A stretch of 64,000 nt of DNA from Nitrospira sp. (GCA_035968315.1 JAVYIN010000003.1:1-64000), one strand, 5' to 3'; positions 17,664 through 27,739 are shown, counted from the first letter of the stretch. Program-made: numbers and translations. The notes: generated by a model not told the origin, from the sequence alone.

Positions 17664-18752
17664 CTACGAAGGGTTATCCTGCGTGAGCTTCAGCGCTCGC
17701 CCTATTGGCTCGACCAACGCCTCAGCCACCACACGATTGCCTTCATCGCTCAGATGCATCGTATCCTGGAACAGCCCATCTTTCTTCCGCAGATTGAACA
17801 GCGCGTCCAAATCGACCAGGGGAATCTGATGACGGCGCGCAACATCCTCTATTGCGCGATTATATGATCGGTGGAGACTCAGAAACCGTTCAAGGCTGTA
17901 GGCCCCGGCAAAATATGGGAAAAATATATGCTCCCGCTCGATATCGTCCTGGGTCATCCCCAAGCGGACAGCAGTTGGCCTCGTCACAAACAAAGCGTGA
18001 ATGCTTTGTGATTCTAATATTGCGGCAATCGCGTCAACATTCGACTGGTAGACGACCGGCATAAATTGATCAAATGCAGCCGCCCCCTCTGGATCTCCAT
18101 CCAACTTGGGCTTCATCAGGAGCGGCCGCAAGTAGTAAAACAACACCTTAGAATAGGCCTTCACCAAGTAACTCTCATTGAGAGCCTTCCAGATCCCACT
18201 ATACTTATATTGCCGAGTAGCCGCCGAGCTGACCGGATTTGTTTTCATCAGGTCGTTCCACCCTATATAGAGCGTGACCATATCAGGCTGATACTCCAAG
18301 AGTTCGTCGCGCAGCCTCGCCAAGGCAAATTCGGAATTAAATCCTGAGATGCCGGCATTGATGACCTCTATCCGTTTATCGGGATACCGATCCTTGAGAA
18401 AGCGATCTAACAGACCTGAATAGGTTGTTTCATACCACCCCCCGGCGAATGTACAGGAGTCACCCAATGCGATAATCCTAATCGTGCCGGCCGGCTTCTG
18501 CTTTTCGAATTCCGGACCAACAAAGCCCTTGGAGTTAATGGCAACATGCTCAGAACTGTTCTGAATACGTGCGTTGGGCACCAACGCCGGGCGTTCTCGG
18601 ACAGAATCATATGTGAGATAGGCCACCCGAAAATAGTTAGCCCAGACTCGCAAAATAACTTCCGCCCCTCCCAACAAGACCGCCATGATCACGAGACTAT
18701 AGGTAAGGCCACGCCAGAAAGACACCGGCCCTCGTGTCTGTTGTTCATTCAT
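17664..18752 (-). CDS. SGNH/GDSL hydrolase family protein, membrane-anchored
   Basis: A 362-residue protein with one N-terminal membrane helix (about residues 15-37) and a periplasmic SGNH domain. The four blocks are visible: GDS at 97-99 with Ser99 as nucleophile, the block II Gly in NAGISGFN at 132-139, GWND at 164-167 with the block III Asn, and DTMH at 330-333 giving the Asp/His pair. Such enzymes are esterases or O-acetyltransferases. Its position between the O-antigen ligase and the acyltransferase gene suggests it transfers or removes acyl groups on the polysaccharide. The start overlaps the stop of the upstream ligase gene by four bases. Confidence 0.85.
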   Translation of the reverse strand: MNEQQTRGPVSFWRGLTYSLVIMAVLLGGAEVILRVWANYFRVAYLTYDSVRERPALVPNARIQNSSEHVAINSKGFVGPEFEKQKPAGTIRIIALGDSCTFAGGWYETTYSGLLDRFLKDRYPDKRIEVINAGISGFNSEFALARLRDELLEYQPDMVTLYIGWNDLMKTNPVSSAATRQYKYSGIWKALNESYLVKAYSKVLFYYLRPLLMKPKLDGDPEGAAAFDQFMPVVYQSNVDAIAAILESQSIHALFVTRPTAVRLGMTQDDIEREHIFFPYFAGAYSLERFLSLHRSYNRAIEDVARRHQIPLVDLDALFNLRKKDGLFQDTMHLSDEGNRVVAEALVEPIGRALKLTQDNPS

Positions 18753-20056
18753 ATTGCCTCTGCTTTCTTTGCGTCCATTAAATGAGGGGCTCGTTTCACC
18801 AAACTTTTCAGTGCAACAGCCATCCCTCCTGGATAGAAGAAATAAAAATTATAGGCAACCGGGCCAAAAAATGCGCCAACCATATAGGCGATGAGACTCA
18901 GTCGAATGGCAAAAGCTAAATTGGCTATATTACGAACGGGCGAGCGTTCAATGGCCGTCAGCCCTTGATAAGTCTTCGATATAAGAAGAATGTAAAGAAT
19001 GAACCCCACTATTCCCAACTCCACACCAACCTGAAGATAAGCATTGTGAATCACATTCCAGCCTGCTCCGGAATCCGCCGCAGTCAGGATATTCATACCG
19101 AGGCCTACCCCCAGTGGGTGCTCCACCATGGACGCCACGCCTGCCTTCATTAACTTAATACGATGTTCTCGTGACCCGGTTTCATCCAAGTCACTTTGAA
19201 CAATCGATAGCATACGATCAGAGTAGCCCGCCGGAAGAACAACCAACACCACTGGCAGCAGCACAGAAATGAGCAGCAGGACTTGCATCCGCTTGCCTTT
19301 CGCGATCTTCCAAACAAGCAAACCTGCAACGACAAGCAAGCCTAAAAAAGCTCCTCGCGAAAATGTAATGACGACGGTCACCGAGGCAGCGATAAGTGTC
19401 AGCCCGGCCATGTACCGTGTCGCCTTAGTGGTAGCAGTCACATAGGCATACCACGCAAGTGGAAGACACATATCTAACAGTAACCCCAAGTCGTTGGGGT
19501 TCATTGCAAGTGGTGCAAACCCACCTTCAATACGATTAGCAGCGCCCGAAATCATATTGCCGGTGCGCCAATTTTGAAGACCGATCAACGAATTCACTGC
19601 GGCAAAGAACACGAACATCCAGCAGAACTTTTGCGCCCGTTCTCTAGAAGTCAGCAGATTCGCGGTTAGAAAAAATACTACGCCCGCCTTCCAAGCATAA
19701 TCCATAAAGAATTGCAGACTGCCACCGGGCCACCGCGAAAAACCAACGGAGAGGAGAGAGAGTAAAAGAAGCCAGGCTACGATCTTTAGCTCACTCCCCT
19801 CCGCAAAGCTCAGATGGCCTTGGGAGAACGCGAACTTGACATATGAGAATAGGGCCAAGAACATCACTATCTTTCCAATCCCTAATGCCGACAAGGCTGG
19901 GACGAAGGCTTGTGGAGCAATAAATACGATCACCCCAAACCAGACGAAGCACTGGAACGCGAACTTTGTTTCTTTCTCGACCTGTGCATCCAGAGCCTGA
20001 ATCGACGAGGCGAGTCCGGCCGGAACATGTCGCACCTGATGGATTAATGAAGCCAT
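18749..20056 (-). CDS. O-antigen ligase/polymerase family protein (Wzy/WaaL-like)
   Basis: A 435-residue polytopic membrane protein with about eleven hydrophobic segments. The conserved periplasmic region has ITFSRGAFLGLL and later HNAYLQVGVELGIVGF, the signature of the Wzy_C/O-antigen ligase family. It would polymerise lipid-linked repeat units (Wzy) or ligate them to an acceptor (WaaL); sequence alone does not distinguish these. Presence of a flippase and Wzc/Wza parts in the locus favours a Wzy role. It overlaps the SGNH gene by four bases. Confidence 0.8.
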   Translation of the reverse strand: MASLIHQVRHVPAGLASSIQALDAQVEKETKFAFQCFVWFGVIVFIAPQAFVPALSALGIGKIVMFLALFSYVKFAFSQGHLSFAEGSELKIVAWLLLLSLLSVGFSRWPGGSLQFFMDYAWKAGVVFFLTANLLTSRERAQKFCWMFVFFAAVNSLIGLQNWRTGNMISGAANRIEGGFAPLAMNPNDLGLLLDMCLPLAWYAYVTATTKATRYMAGLTLIAASVTVVITFSRGAFLGLLVVAGLLVWKIAKGKRMQVLLLISVLLPVVLVVLPAGYSDRMLSIVQSDLDETGSREHRIKLMKAGVASMVEHPLGVGLGMNILTAADSGAGWNVIHNAYLQVGVELGIVGFILYILLISKTYQGLTAIERSPVRNIANLAFAIRLSLIAYMVGAFFGPVAYNFYFFYPGGMAVALKSLVKRAPHLMDAKKAEAI

Positions 20057-20078
20057 AGATAGTCGCTACACATGACCG

Positions 20079-21326
20079 TCAACACGTGCGTCTCACCGAG
20101 TTGCTGTGCGTGTGATACGGAGGGATCACAAAGTTTTTATACTGACTCGGATCTCCCATCTTTCCGGCTTCAGCCGCCTTAATGATGTTATAGAGCTCTC
20201 GCGCTGTCACATAATGGAGCCGATACTCGTTTCTGTCTCGATACTGTGATTCCAGGTACGAATACATTTTCTCTGCTGGATTTCCAAAAAGAGCATCCCA
20301 ACTCCGCTCCTCTGCCCCATGACAAGACACCTTCACAACGACCCACTCGGGGCGCCCCTTGACATGGATATGTTGATCCACCCATATCTGAACCCGTTCA
20401 ATACTGGGAGGATTGGAACCTTGAATTTCACCATTCTCAATCCTTGGAAACACGCCCCACTTTCTGCTGTGCCAATTGAAACTTAATGGCCCAGGAACCA
20501 GAAGAAGGTCCCCCGCCTGCTGCCCGCCTACCTCGACATCAATACCGACATCGAAGGATTTGGGATTCAGAGGATCATCCGTTGCATAGTAGATCGCGTT
20601 AACCTTTCGGGATTGGCTGATACAGGGCACCGTCGGCAGACTGAAATCCGCATAGCACCCAGTCTGGCGCAGGACCGTTAATTCGTCGTTAGCTCCGCAA
20701 AATGCGGGATCAAAACGCGAATTATCGAGAGCCATATTGCCATGAATGAAGGCGTAGGTCGTGCGAGACGGCATTTCTTGAGTTTGTTGCGCCCCATGCT
20801 TGGAGAAATCCGCCAAACCTTGTCGGAGCTTTTGCTGCAGCGTTTCACCTGTATCATGCCCATGATGCAGATGGACCTCAATTTCGCCAAGCCCCTGTTG
20901 ACACAAATCAACGAGCCCTTCCAGATATTCCGAACGATAATTTTCGATTGGATAAAACCACGTATGCTGAACTGGGCGTCCCGTAGAATCCCGATGGCGC
21001 GCCGCAAGGCTCGGATATTGCTCTAACCAGACCCGCATCCGAGCACGCTCCTCTTCTTGTGTAGACCCCTGTGAGACCGGTTCAAAGTGATCAACCATGC
21101 AAAAGAGAACATGTGTCTTCCCCTGCTTATTGGCGCATTGCTTTGCCTGCCGATTGTGGGATCGCTGCTGAAGATACCCCGGTATCCACAGAAACAAATA
21201 CAACCTCCGAGCTTCTCGGATAACAAACCATCCCACGAAACCTGCTACCACCACGGCGATCATAAGAAATATGGTCATCACGATTTTCTTCCTCGACAAG
21301 ATCCGGGCAACGAGGGAGCAACCCAT
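20079..21326 (-). CDS. Membrane-anchored protein of unknown function, possibly deacetylase-like
   Basis: A 415-residue protein with one N-terminal membrane helix (about residues 13-35) and a large exported domain. Visible motifs are MVDHFEP, HTWFYPIENY, EVHLHHGHDT, FIHGNMALDN and VKVSCHGAEE. The spread of Asp/His motifs over a barrel-sized domain is reminiscent of NodB-type polysaccharide deacetylases or related carbohydrate enzymes, but the classical NodB motifs are not clearly present. I therefore do not assign an activity. It lies between the ligase/polymerase and a glycosyltransferase, so a periplasmic role in EPS maturation is a reasonable guess. Confidence 0.65.
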   Translation of the reverse strand: MGCSLVARILSRKKIVMTIFLMIAVVVAGFVGWFVIREARRLYLFLWIPGYLQQRSHNRQAKQCANKQGKTHVLFCMVDHFEPVSQGSTQEEERARMRVWLEQYPSLAARHRDSTGRPVQHTWFYPIENYRSEYLEGLVDLCQQGLGEIEVHLHHGHDTGETLQQKLRQGLADFSKHGAQQTQEMPSRTTYAFIHGNMALDNSRFDPAFCGANDELTVLRQTGCYADFSLPTVPCISQSRKVNAIYYATDDPLNPKSFDVGIDVEVGGQQAGDLLLVPGPLSFNWHSRKWGVFPRIENGEIQGSNPPSIERVQIWVDQHIHVKGRPEWVVVKVSCHGAEERSWDALFGNPAEKMYSYLESQYRDRNEYRLHYVTARELYNIIKAAEAGKMGDPSQYKNFVIPPYHTHSNSVRRTC

Positions 21327-21376
21327 CTTGCTCCTTTGACACCCAGCTTACCCCACTTAGGCTAAACCTCTACACG

Positions 21377-22804
21377 CTATTGACAAACCGATCTCATAAC
21401 CTGCGCATACCTATCCCCCAAGCGACTCCATTCAAATTCAGCAGCCACTCCTCCTAATTCGAAAGGCTTCGCCTGCCTATCCAGCCCGCAGCGATATTCG
21501 CCATACCATGTTTCCAACACCCTCTTCATTTCTCTGATATCGCCTTGAGCAACTACCGCACCTCCGACGCTCTGAATCACTTCAGCCGTCGCCCCATCCT
21601 GTTCGGTGATGGACAAAATTCTACGGCTTGCCCCAATATATTCATACGCTTTCCCGGGAATTTGAAGCTTTTGATTCGTGGCTAATAAGAGAAGCACATG
21701 AGCCTGACGCATCTCGCTGAGCGCCTCATGCCGAGGGACCGCACGAGATACAGTAACGATATCACTAAGCCCATACGTGGCAATCAACTCCGCTATGGGG
21801 CGGCCACGCACTTCATGGCATTTCCCAACCAGTCTGATCTCAACATCCTCTGACTTCATCAGACCTTCCACACAAAGATCCCGTACTGCTTGGAACAAAA
21901 GTTCTGGAGTCCTCTCGTATTCAATGCTCCCAAGGTAACTGATCCTAAACTTCGCTGATAACGGAATCTCGGCAACGGCTTCAAATTCAGCGGCACTGAA
22001 TCCATTCGTAATTGTCTCCCAATGACTACTCGGCAACTCTGGATAATGGGTCCGATACCAGTGCGTCATAAACGAAGTCACGCAGACAACACGATCCGCG
22101 CAATGAAGCACGGCTCGTTCGAGCCGTTTATTCATCCAGGTTGAAAGTCCACTCGTATACTCAGACGGACGTGTCTCTGACATGGCCCAAGGATCTCTGA
22201 AGTCTGCGATCCACACAACCCGCGACAAGACACGAGCTAACAAGGCCACGATATGTGCGGTGAAGGGAGGCCCTGTCGAGATCACACAAGACACATGATA
22301 TAACCTGACAGCGTTTACTGCCTGTAGCAATCCAAATGGCAACCATCCTATATGTTCATCAGGTGTATACAGAACAGACAACAGAACACGCCTCAATGTC
22401 CTCCCCGGTCCTCGAGCGGTTACGTCCTGCGCCTTCACGCCTTGAGCTGGGGGTGCCCCCATTGCCCCACCAAAAACCTTCGCAAAAAACGATCTCGCCG
22501 CGACATACAAGCGGGGAAGATTGGGCAGACATCGAGTCCTGATCACCACGAGGCCAGCATCTGAATCGTCCAGGTTCGCATCAATCTGTTCGTAATAGCG
22601 TTCCTTGACGGTAAGTATAATAGGCTCCCACCCGTACGCTTTGAGCGCTGCCACAAATTTGACCGGCCTGACTCCTCCGATAGAGGTGTCAGGTGGCCAG
22701 TTGTAAGTAATTACGAGCACACGACGTCCTTCCCCTGCCGTCAAGCCAGAGGCTGCCTCACTGCGTCTCACGTTATTCTCTCCAGTGGAAGATACTGAAA
22801 CCAT
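21377..22804 (-). CDS. Glycosyltransferase family 4-like protein
   Basis: A 475-residue GT-B type glycosyltransferase. Residues from about 28 read RRVLVITYNWPPDTSIGGVRPVKF in two consecutive blocks, the N-terminal loop of this group. ISTGPPFTAHIVALL and WIADFRDPWA follow near the middle, and the C-terminal domain has ISYLGSIEYERTPELL and IPGKAYEYIGASRRIL. Enzymes with this ADFRDPW segment are common in EPS loci with large flexible N-terminal domains. It would act in the cytoplasm on the lipid-linked unit. The first 25 residues are polar and not conserved, so the true start may be a little further in. Confidence 0.82.
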   Translation of the reverse strand: MVSVSSTGENNVRRSEAASGLTAGEGRRVLVITYNWPPDTSIGGVRPVKFVAALKAYGWEPIILTVKERYYEQIDANLDDSDAGLVVIRTRCLPNLPRLYVAARSFFAKVFGGAMGAPPAQGVKAQDVTARGPGRTLRRVLLSVLYTPDEHIGWLPFGLLQAVNAVRLYHVSCVISTGPPFTAHIVALLARVLSRVVWIADFRDPWAMSETRPSEYTSGLSTWMNKRLERAVLHCADRVVCVTSFMTHWYRTHYPELPSSHWETITNGFSAAEFEAVAEIPLSAKFRISYLGSIEYERTPELLFQAVRDLCVEGLMKSEDVEIRLVGKCHEVRGRPIAELIATYGLSDIVTVSRAVPRHEALSEMRQAHVLLLLATNQKLQIPGKAYEYIGASRRILSITEQDGATAEVIQSVGGAVVAQGDIREMKRVLETWYGEYRCGLDRQAKPFELGGVAAEFEWSRLGDRYAQVMRSVCQ

Positions 22805-22941
22805 GGGCTCCTGGCTGGTAGGGAGATTGGCGGCAGCCCAGCGGCAAGGTCCTGAACCGCATGGCCAGCCAGAATATCAGGCGCGACCGTTACCCACTAT
22901 CACAAACCACTGGCGTCTCATTTCCGTCCCGTAGAAACGCC

Positions 22942-24099
22942 CTACGAAGTTTTTCCCCATAACGCCGGATCACGCCTGGCAAATCGAATCGCCCCAACAA
23001 GCGCAGCATAATTAAGAAGACAAAATGTATACGCCGCCGAGGTCCATCGTTCACGCACCCCCACCTTGATGAGGCCCCATCCGATGAATGCGGTGGAATA
23101 GACAGCAACTTGGGCAAGAAACACGAGGGCATAGGGAAATTCCGCTGCCAGGACAGCACTCGTGACAAGCAGCAGAATCAACATGAACGGCGCGGCCAAT
23201 CGACACACCTTGTGCGACATGAATTGAAACCACAGCGGATTCCGCCACGGATTCAGAAGATCCGGACACAACGCCATCGCTTGATAGTTGCCGGCAAGCG
23301 TCCGCACTTTTCGGGCAAACTCATCTCGATACTTACGACTGACTCGGTCGTACGCCTTTGCCCGGTCTTCAAAAACGACGCGATATCCCATCATGGCAAT
23401 CCGCATCGGAATCAAAAGGTCGTCGAGAATCGTACCGGGGGGAAGAGGGGAAAACAGCGCTCGCCTGATGGCATAAATGGCGCCCGTCACACCAACCATC
23501 GAGCCATGTTCAGACTCTTTGCGCCTAATCCATTTTTCGAGTTTCCAATATACACCCACACCTTCCGCACCTGAACTCTCTGGATCTGACTCAAGAATCA
23601 GCTCGCCGCTTACGGCTCCAACCGAAGGATCTGAAAAGTTCTCTGCCAGACTGGCAACAGTTGTAGAACTAAACTGCTGCCTGGCATCCGCGAAAACGAT
23701 AATATCCCCACCAGCTCGCGCAACCCCTTCGTTCAACGCGACCGCCTTCCCCTGCCGAGTGGCAAGCGTCACCAGGCGGACGACACCGGGTGCATACCGG
23801 CGGACAACTGACTCCGTGTCATCGGACGACCCATCCGAGACTACAACAACTTCCAGACATTCAACAGGATATTCCTGTTTAAGGCAATTCTCAATTCTCG
23901 CCGCAAGACGCGGCGCCTCATTCCACGCCGCGATGACGATGGAGACCGATGGGGTAGCCGGCGCACAACACACCCTTCGCCGTGGCAACACGCTCCAGGC
24001 CCAGAGTACGAGCGGATATCCCGCATAGGCATACAGGACTACAAGGAGAGAGCCCAATAGCAGCACCTGACACACCATCTCAAAATGGCCCAAATTCAT
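22942..24099 (-). CDS. Membrane glycosyltransferase family 2
   Basis: A 385-residue GT2 enzyme: an N-terminal helix (about 10-36), a GT-A domain with VSIVIAAWNE at 52-61, VVSDGSSDDT at 86-95, FADAR at 136-140 and the later WKLEKWIRRKES segment that corresponds to the QxxRW region, then two or three C-terminal helices (from about 300). This topology is that of processive or membrane-tethered transferases related to cellulose/hyaluronan synthases and IcaA. Whether it is processive cannot be told. It is followed downstream by the GT4-like gene at 21377 after a 137-base gap. Confidence 0.85.
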   Translation of the reverse strand: MNLGHFEMVCQVLLLGSLLVVLYAYAGYPLVLWAWSVLPRRRVCCAPATPSVSIVIAAWNEAPRLAARIENCLKQEYPVECLEVVVVSDGSSDDTESVVRRYAPGVVRLVTLATRQGKAVALNEGVARAGGDIIVFADARQQFSSTTVASLAENFSDPSVGAVSGELILESDPESSGAEGVGVYWKLEKWIRRKESEHGSMVGVTGAIYAIRRALFSPLPPGTILDDLLIPMRIAMMGYRVVFEDRAKAYDRVSRKYRDEFARKVRTLAGNYQAMALCPDLLNPWRNPLWFQFMSHKVCRLAAPFMLILLLVTSAVLAAEFPYALVFLAQVAVYSTAFIGWGLIKVGVRERWTSAAYTFCLLNYAALVGAIRFARRDPALWGKTS

Positions 24100-24186
24100 G
24101 GCTATTGCCCCTTAGGAAATCGTTGATTAGTTACAGGCCGCTTCACGCCTATGCGCCGTCGCGGACGGGTCGGCTGCCTGCTCCGC

Positions 24187-25695
24187 TTACCCTTGCCGCT
24201 GACTTCTAACCAAGGCAATAAACTTTTGCAGATGTGCTCGGTAAAATAGGAATGCCATCAGAATATAACTGATGCCCCCCAGACAGACTTCCGTTCCCAG
24301 CCGAACCGGCAATGGCCAGTCAGAAGGCATGCCATATTTTACTCCGATGACCGTCAACGTCATGGCCAGGGAGGCAACGGCTGCCGGGATCAACGATCGC
24401 CAATATTGACCATGCGCCAATCCGATCGCACGAAAGACATATGCGCTCAGCCTATAATTGAGTGGAGGATGGATAAGAGCCCAGACCATCGCAATCCCAA
24501 CAGTCCCCCAGTGGCTGGCCACTAAACAGGCCGGAGGGAAAATGGCCGCACAGAGCGCATTGTTCCACAAGCTTGGGCGAGAATCTTTAGTAGCAAACAG
24601 CACTTGCCCTGGAATGCTGGAGATCGATCGGTAGGAGGCCGAGAGAGCAAGAATCTGCAAGGGAGCCGTCATGGGAAGCCACTTTTCGCCGAACACCACT
24701 CTGACTAACTCCTCCGCTACGAGCGCAAGTCCGATCGTGATCGGAAACGATACAACCGCGAAACCTTCCGTCAAAATAAGCAAATAGCGTCGAAGAGCCG
24801 CATGATCATGCTGGACCGCCCCAAACAGCGACGTGGTGACCTGATAAGACATGCCGGACACTTTTTCAACCGCCATATTCGCCAACGCAAAACCGAACGA
24901 GTAGGCGCCTAACGCTGCCTGGCCCAGCACCCGCCCGACAATAAAAGCGTCAGAGACCTTATACAGGTACCAGAGTATTCGCGCCCCCACCACATCCCAA
25001 CTATACGCAAGAACTTCGCGGAGTTGATTGAACCGCGGGATCGAAAACCCATGCGGTCTGGCACCAACTAGACAGGCTGCCCCCATCGTTGTTCCAACAA
25101 GACTTCCCAAGACGAGTGCCCAGTATGAGAAGTCAAGGAGGGCAAATCCCACGACACTGCTGGCTTGGACCAGCATCTGAAGCCCCTCTACCAGTGCCAA
25201 GAATTTGAATCGCATTTCTTTCTGAAGCAGGGCGTAAGGCACCCCTTTCATCCCAAGCGGAATAAATCCTGATGCCAACACAATAACGACTACGGTCAGT
25301 TCATCTGATTTGAAAAACCAGCTTAGCGGCACCGCGGCAAGGCACGAGAGGATAAACCCTCCGAGCCCAAGCATGAGGGAAATGCCGTTAAGCTGAGACA
25401 CTTGGTCTGACTCAAGGTCTCTGAAATTAAGAACGGCACTGCCCACACCGAACTCTGAGATCATTCCAACAATGCCAATAAACGCCATCGCCATAGCCAT
25501 GATACCGTAGTCGTCCGGCGTGAGGATTCTGGCCACCAAGATAGTTGCCACCCATGTCAGGAGTTGCCCCGACCACTTCATGACGCCTGTCCACGCCATA
25601 CCGTGAACTAACGAACGATCCAGCTCTCGGGAAACACGCGCGCTTGCCTTCCCGGGCTGCTGCTCGGCCAATACGATTTTCCCTGGTTTGGTCAT
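24187..25695 (-). CDS. Wzx-type polysaccharide flippase
   Basis: A 502-residue protein with about twelve to fourteen membrane helices. Early segments such as WSGQLLTWVATILVARILTP, DYGIMAMAMAFIGIVGM and EFGVGSAVLNF are typical of the RfbX/Wzx and WzxC branch of the MOP exporter superfamily. It would flip undecaprenyl-diphosphate-linked repeat units to the periplasmic face. It heads the minus-strand run that continues to the acyltransferase and AsnB-like genes. Confidence 0.88.
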   Translation of the reverse strand: MTKPGKIVLAEQQPGKASARVSRELDRSLVHGMAWTGVMKWSGQLLTWVATILVARILTPDDYGIMAMAMAFIGIVGMISEFGVGSAVLNFRDLESDQVSQLNGISLMLGLGGFILSCLAAVPLSWFFKSDELTVVVIVLASGFIPLGMKGVPYALLQKEMRFKFLALVEGLQMLVQASSVVGFALLDFSYWALVLGSLVGTTMGAACLVGARPHGFSIPRFNQLREVLAYSWDVVGARILWYLYKVSDAFIVGRVLGQAALGAYSFGFALANMAVEKVSGMSYQVTTSLFGAVQHDHAALRRYLLILTEGFAVVSFPITIGLALVAEELVRVVFGEKWLPMTAPLQILALSASYRSISSIPGQVLFATKDSRPSLWNNALCAAIFPPACLVASHWGTVGIAMVWALIHPPLNYRLSAYVFRAIGLAHGQYWRSLIPAAVASLAMTLTVIGVKYGMPSDWPLPVRLGTEVCLGGISYILMAFLFYRAHLQKFIALVRSQRQG

Positions 25696-26160
25696 TGCCT
25701 AATACAAACTTTCTTTTGCCGCATCTGGGGTGTCAATGCACGACGCTAGACGGAGAGCACCAGCAGTCTCAAGGCTCGACACAATTCCATGGGTACGCGG
25801 TGATCGCCCACAGTAATCCGGAGCCGGCACATATTTGCTCATTTCCTCATTACCGCTCGCAATGCCAGAGGGGATTTCCCTATAATCACATTTCTATGAT
25901 TTGAAAATTGCGGGAGGATTCGATGGGCTCTGATACGCAGCGGAGGATGAAGAAGACCTAGACCACACAACGTTGTCGTTAAAAACTCCTACCACAACCT
26001 CCATCATCAGCACAGCGCACCATCATACAATACGACCTCTCCTTTATGCATGTCAGCCTGCGCCGCCATCTTGGCCCATACAGGCCTTGTCACAGTGATG
26101 GCCAACGCCAAGAGAAACAGGCCCAGCGGATTCCGAGCCAGTTACACTGCGTGAACTCAT
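25696..26160. other. Intergenic stretch between flippase and SGNH genes
   Basis: About 465 bases with no convincing gene. It presumably holds the promoter of the flippase transcription unit; an AT-rich patch near 25880-25905 (with TATAAT-like sequence) is a candidate, but no matching -35 at good spacing was found. Confidence 0.4.
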
Positions 26161-27300
26161 TCACCTTGCGATATCCCGCTTAATGCTAGCAAATATCTTA
26201 TCGGCAACCATTTTATTTCCTTCCATAGAGGTATGGGACCAGTCTAAAAAGATTGGTTCAGACACGGCATTAAACATGTCGGCAATAAAAAATACCCCTT
26301 CATTTTCTCTACCCTCAAAGATCTTCTTGGCTTCAGCATAGACCTGTCGCTGAGACTCGACAAAAACAGGCGCCGCACTCTCCTGAATATCTTTTTCGTA
26401 GGATGCCGGTGGCCTATGTGGATTAAATAAATTGGGCTGCCAAAAGAAATACGCTTTGAATCCATACTCCTTCGCCAAAGCTTTAACTTGTCGAATGTGG
26501 GCATCGTAATACCCCACAACCTTTCCCGCTCGCATCCCTACACTGTCGGCGATACTCTCCTCCCAATGCCTTACCCTTCGCTCTTTGAGGCTCCAAAGCA
26601 ATTTGCCATAGTTAGACGGTTCAAACCAATCGTGGACAAGGCGATAGATGATATCGCTTTCCGATTTTCGCCGAGACTCGGCCTCTTTTCGCAGATTCTG
26701 TGGGTCTCGAGGAACTGCGGGAGAGTACGCCCCGGCATAGCCATCATTGTTGCCATCATAAAAAATGACATAGTCTGGCACTTCACCATCTGCCAACTTC
26801 TTTAGCAGTTGATTTAGCTCCTGTGTCGATACATACCCCGTTTCGCCCAAATTATAGACATCGTACTCGTCACCGAGGGAATGCTGTAGCAACGACGGTA
26901 TCGTCATCTCGTCCGACGCGCCAGTCCCCCACAACGTTGATCCACCCAACATGAAAACCTTTTTTGCGTGCGCCTTTGGATCCTTGATGGTTTTCCTAAC
27001 CCCATCTTGATCGACATGTACATGCCTTGTGTTTATTGGATCCCTTCGGAAATGGATATACGGTTCAAAATGGGTATGATCTTGCAGCGAATATTGAAAA
27101 ACCGCTTCCCGTTCGGGGTTGTTGGCATACACAGCCATATATGCACGAGCATCAATAGCTAGAGAGTTCGGATCGACCGAGGCAGAGCGGTGAAACTGAG
27201 CGCGTAACTCCAATGCATAGTGGCCCAATACAATAATTAGGACCGAGCTAAGAAGGAATGTCGCAATATAGCTGTATATTCTTGCAAACCGACTCCCCAT
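26161..27300 (-). CDS. SGNH hydrolase family protein, membrane-anchored (second)
   Basis: A 379-residue protein with an N-terminal membrane helix (about 9-31) and a periplasmic SGNH-type domain: GGS at 119-121 with Ser121 as likely nucleophile, NLGETG at 150-155 for block II, DGNND at 182-186 for block III, and DWSH at 353-356 for the Asp/His pair. The GGSTLWG form of block I differs from the GDS of the protein at 17664. It may be an O-acetyl esterase or transferase for a surface glycan. It is close to the carbamoyltransferase/SxtJ block, and proteins like it often accompany that block. Confidence 0.8.
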   Translation of the reverse strand: MGSRFARIYSYIATFLLSSVLIIVLGHYALELRAQFHRSASVDPNSLAIDARAYMAVYANNPEREAVFQYSLQDHTHFEPYIHFRRDPINTRHVHVDQDGVRKTIKDPKAHAKKVFMLGGSTLWGTGASDEMTIPSLLQHSLGDEYDVYNLGETGYVSTQELNQLLKKLADGEVPDYVIFYDGNNDGYAGAYSPAVPRDPQNLRKEAESRRKSESDIIYRLVHDWFEPSNYGKLLWSLKERRVRHWEESIADSVGMRAGKVVGYYDAHIRQVKALAKEYGFKAYFFWQPNLFNPHRPPASYEKDIQESAAPVFVESQRQVYAEAKKIFEGRENEGVFFIADMFNAVSEPIFLDWSHTSMEGNKMVADKIFASIKRDIAR

Positions 27301-27505
27301 TTCTGACTCCTACTGTAACCCTTACTCCAGACGCCCGGCCACTGATTTCGCTTTCCCTTGTGATCCACCTCCGAATTTAAACCGCAGAGCAAGAGAGTGC
27401 CGTGAGAGGCCCTCTTCAGAACTAACAAGAAAGGCTGGCTGGCAAACACAACCCTGACGCGTACCCTAATCAAGATCAGGGGACGCGTCCGGGCCATAAT
27501 TAGAC

Positions 27506-27685
27506 CTAGAAAATTGAATAGATAGCAGGGGCGAGAACACTTCCTTCGAGGAAAAACGCAAGCGCACTCAACGCCAAGAGGACAAAAATAAGAGGCGCCA
27601 GCCAGTAGGACTTACTTTCCTTCAGATACAGCATAAGCTCTACGACAAGATTATAATAATCTTTTCCTCTAGTGGATGTGCTCAA
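27506..27685 (-). CDS. DUF5989-like micro-protein (59 residues)
   Basis: A short gene with a TTG start at 27685 preceded by a strong AGGGGGGA ribosome site. The product has a polar N-terminus, then VVELMLYLKESKSYWLAP, one membrane helix (about residues 29-47) and the ending EGSVLAPAIYSIF. This is the same pattern as the DUF5989-type protein at 29230-29382 (ELWAFMKERKKFW ... GSAVAPFIYTLF). Proteins of this kind accompany carbamoyltransferases and SxtJ proteins; their role is unknown. An internal ATG 17 codons later would give a 42-residue form without the polar start and with a poor ribosome site. Confidence 0.7.
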   Translation of the reverse strand: MSTSTRGKDYYNLVVELMLYLKESKSYWLAPLIFVLLALSALAFFLEGSVLAPAIYSIF

Positions 27686-27739
27686 GCGGTCCCCCCTTCG
27701 TCACAACGTTGTTCACCGAACAACTTCGCAGCAAATCGC

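Noticed and set aside
27237-27497. 86-codon minus-strand frame upstream of the second SGNH gene
   Set aside because: It overlaps the SGNH start, has no ribosome site and no pattern of a real protein.
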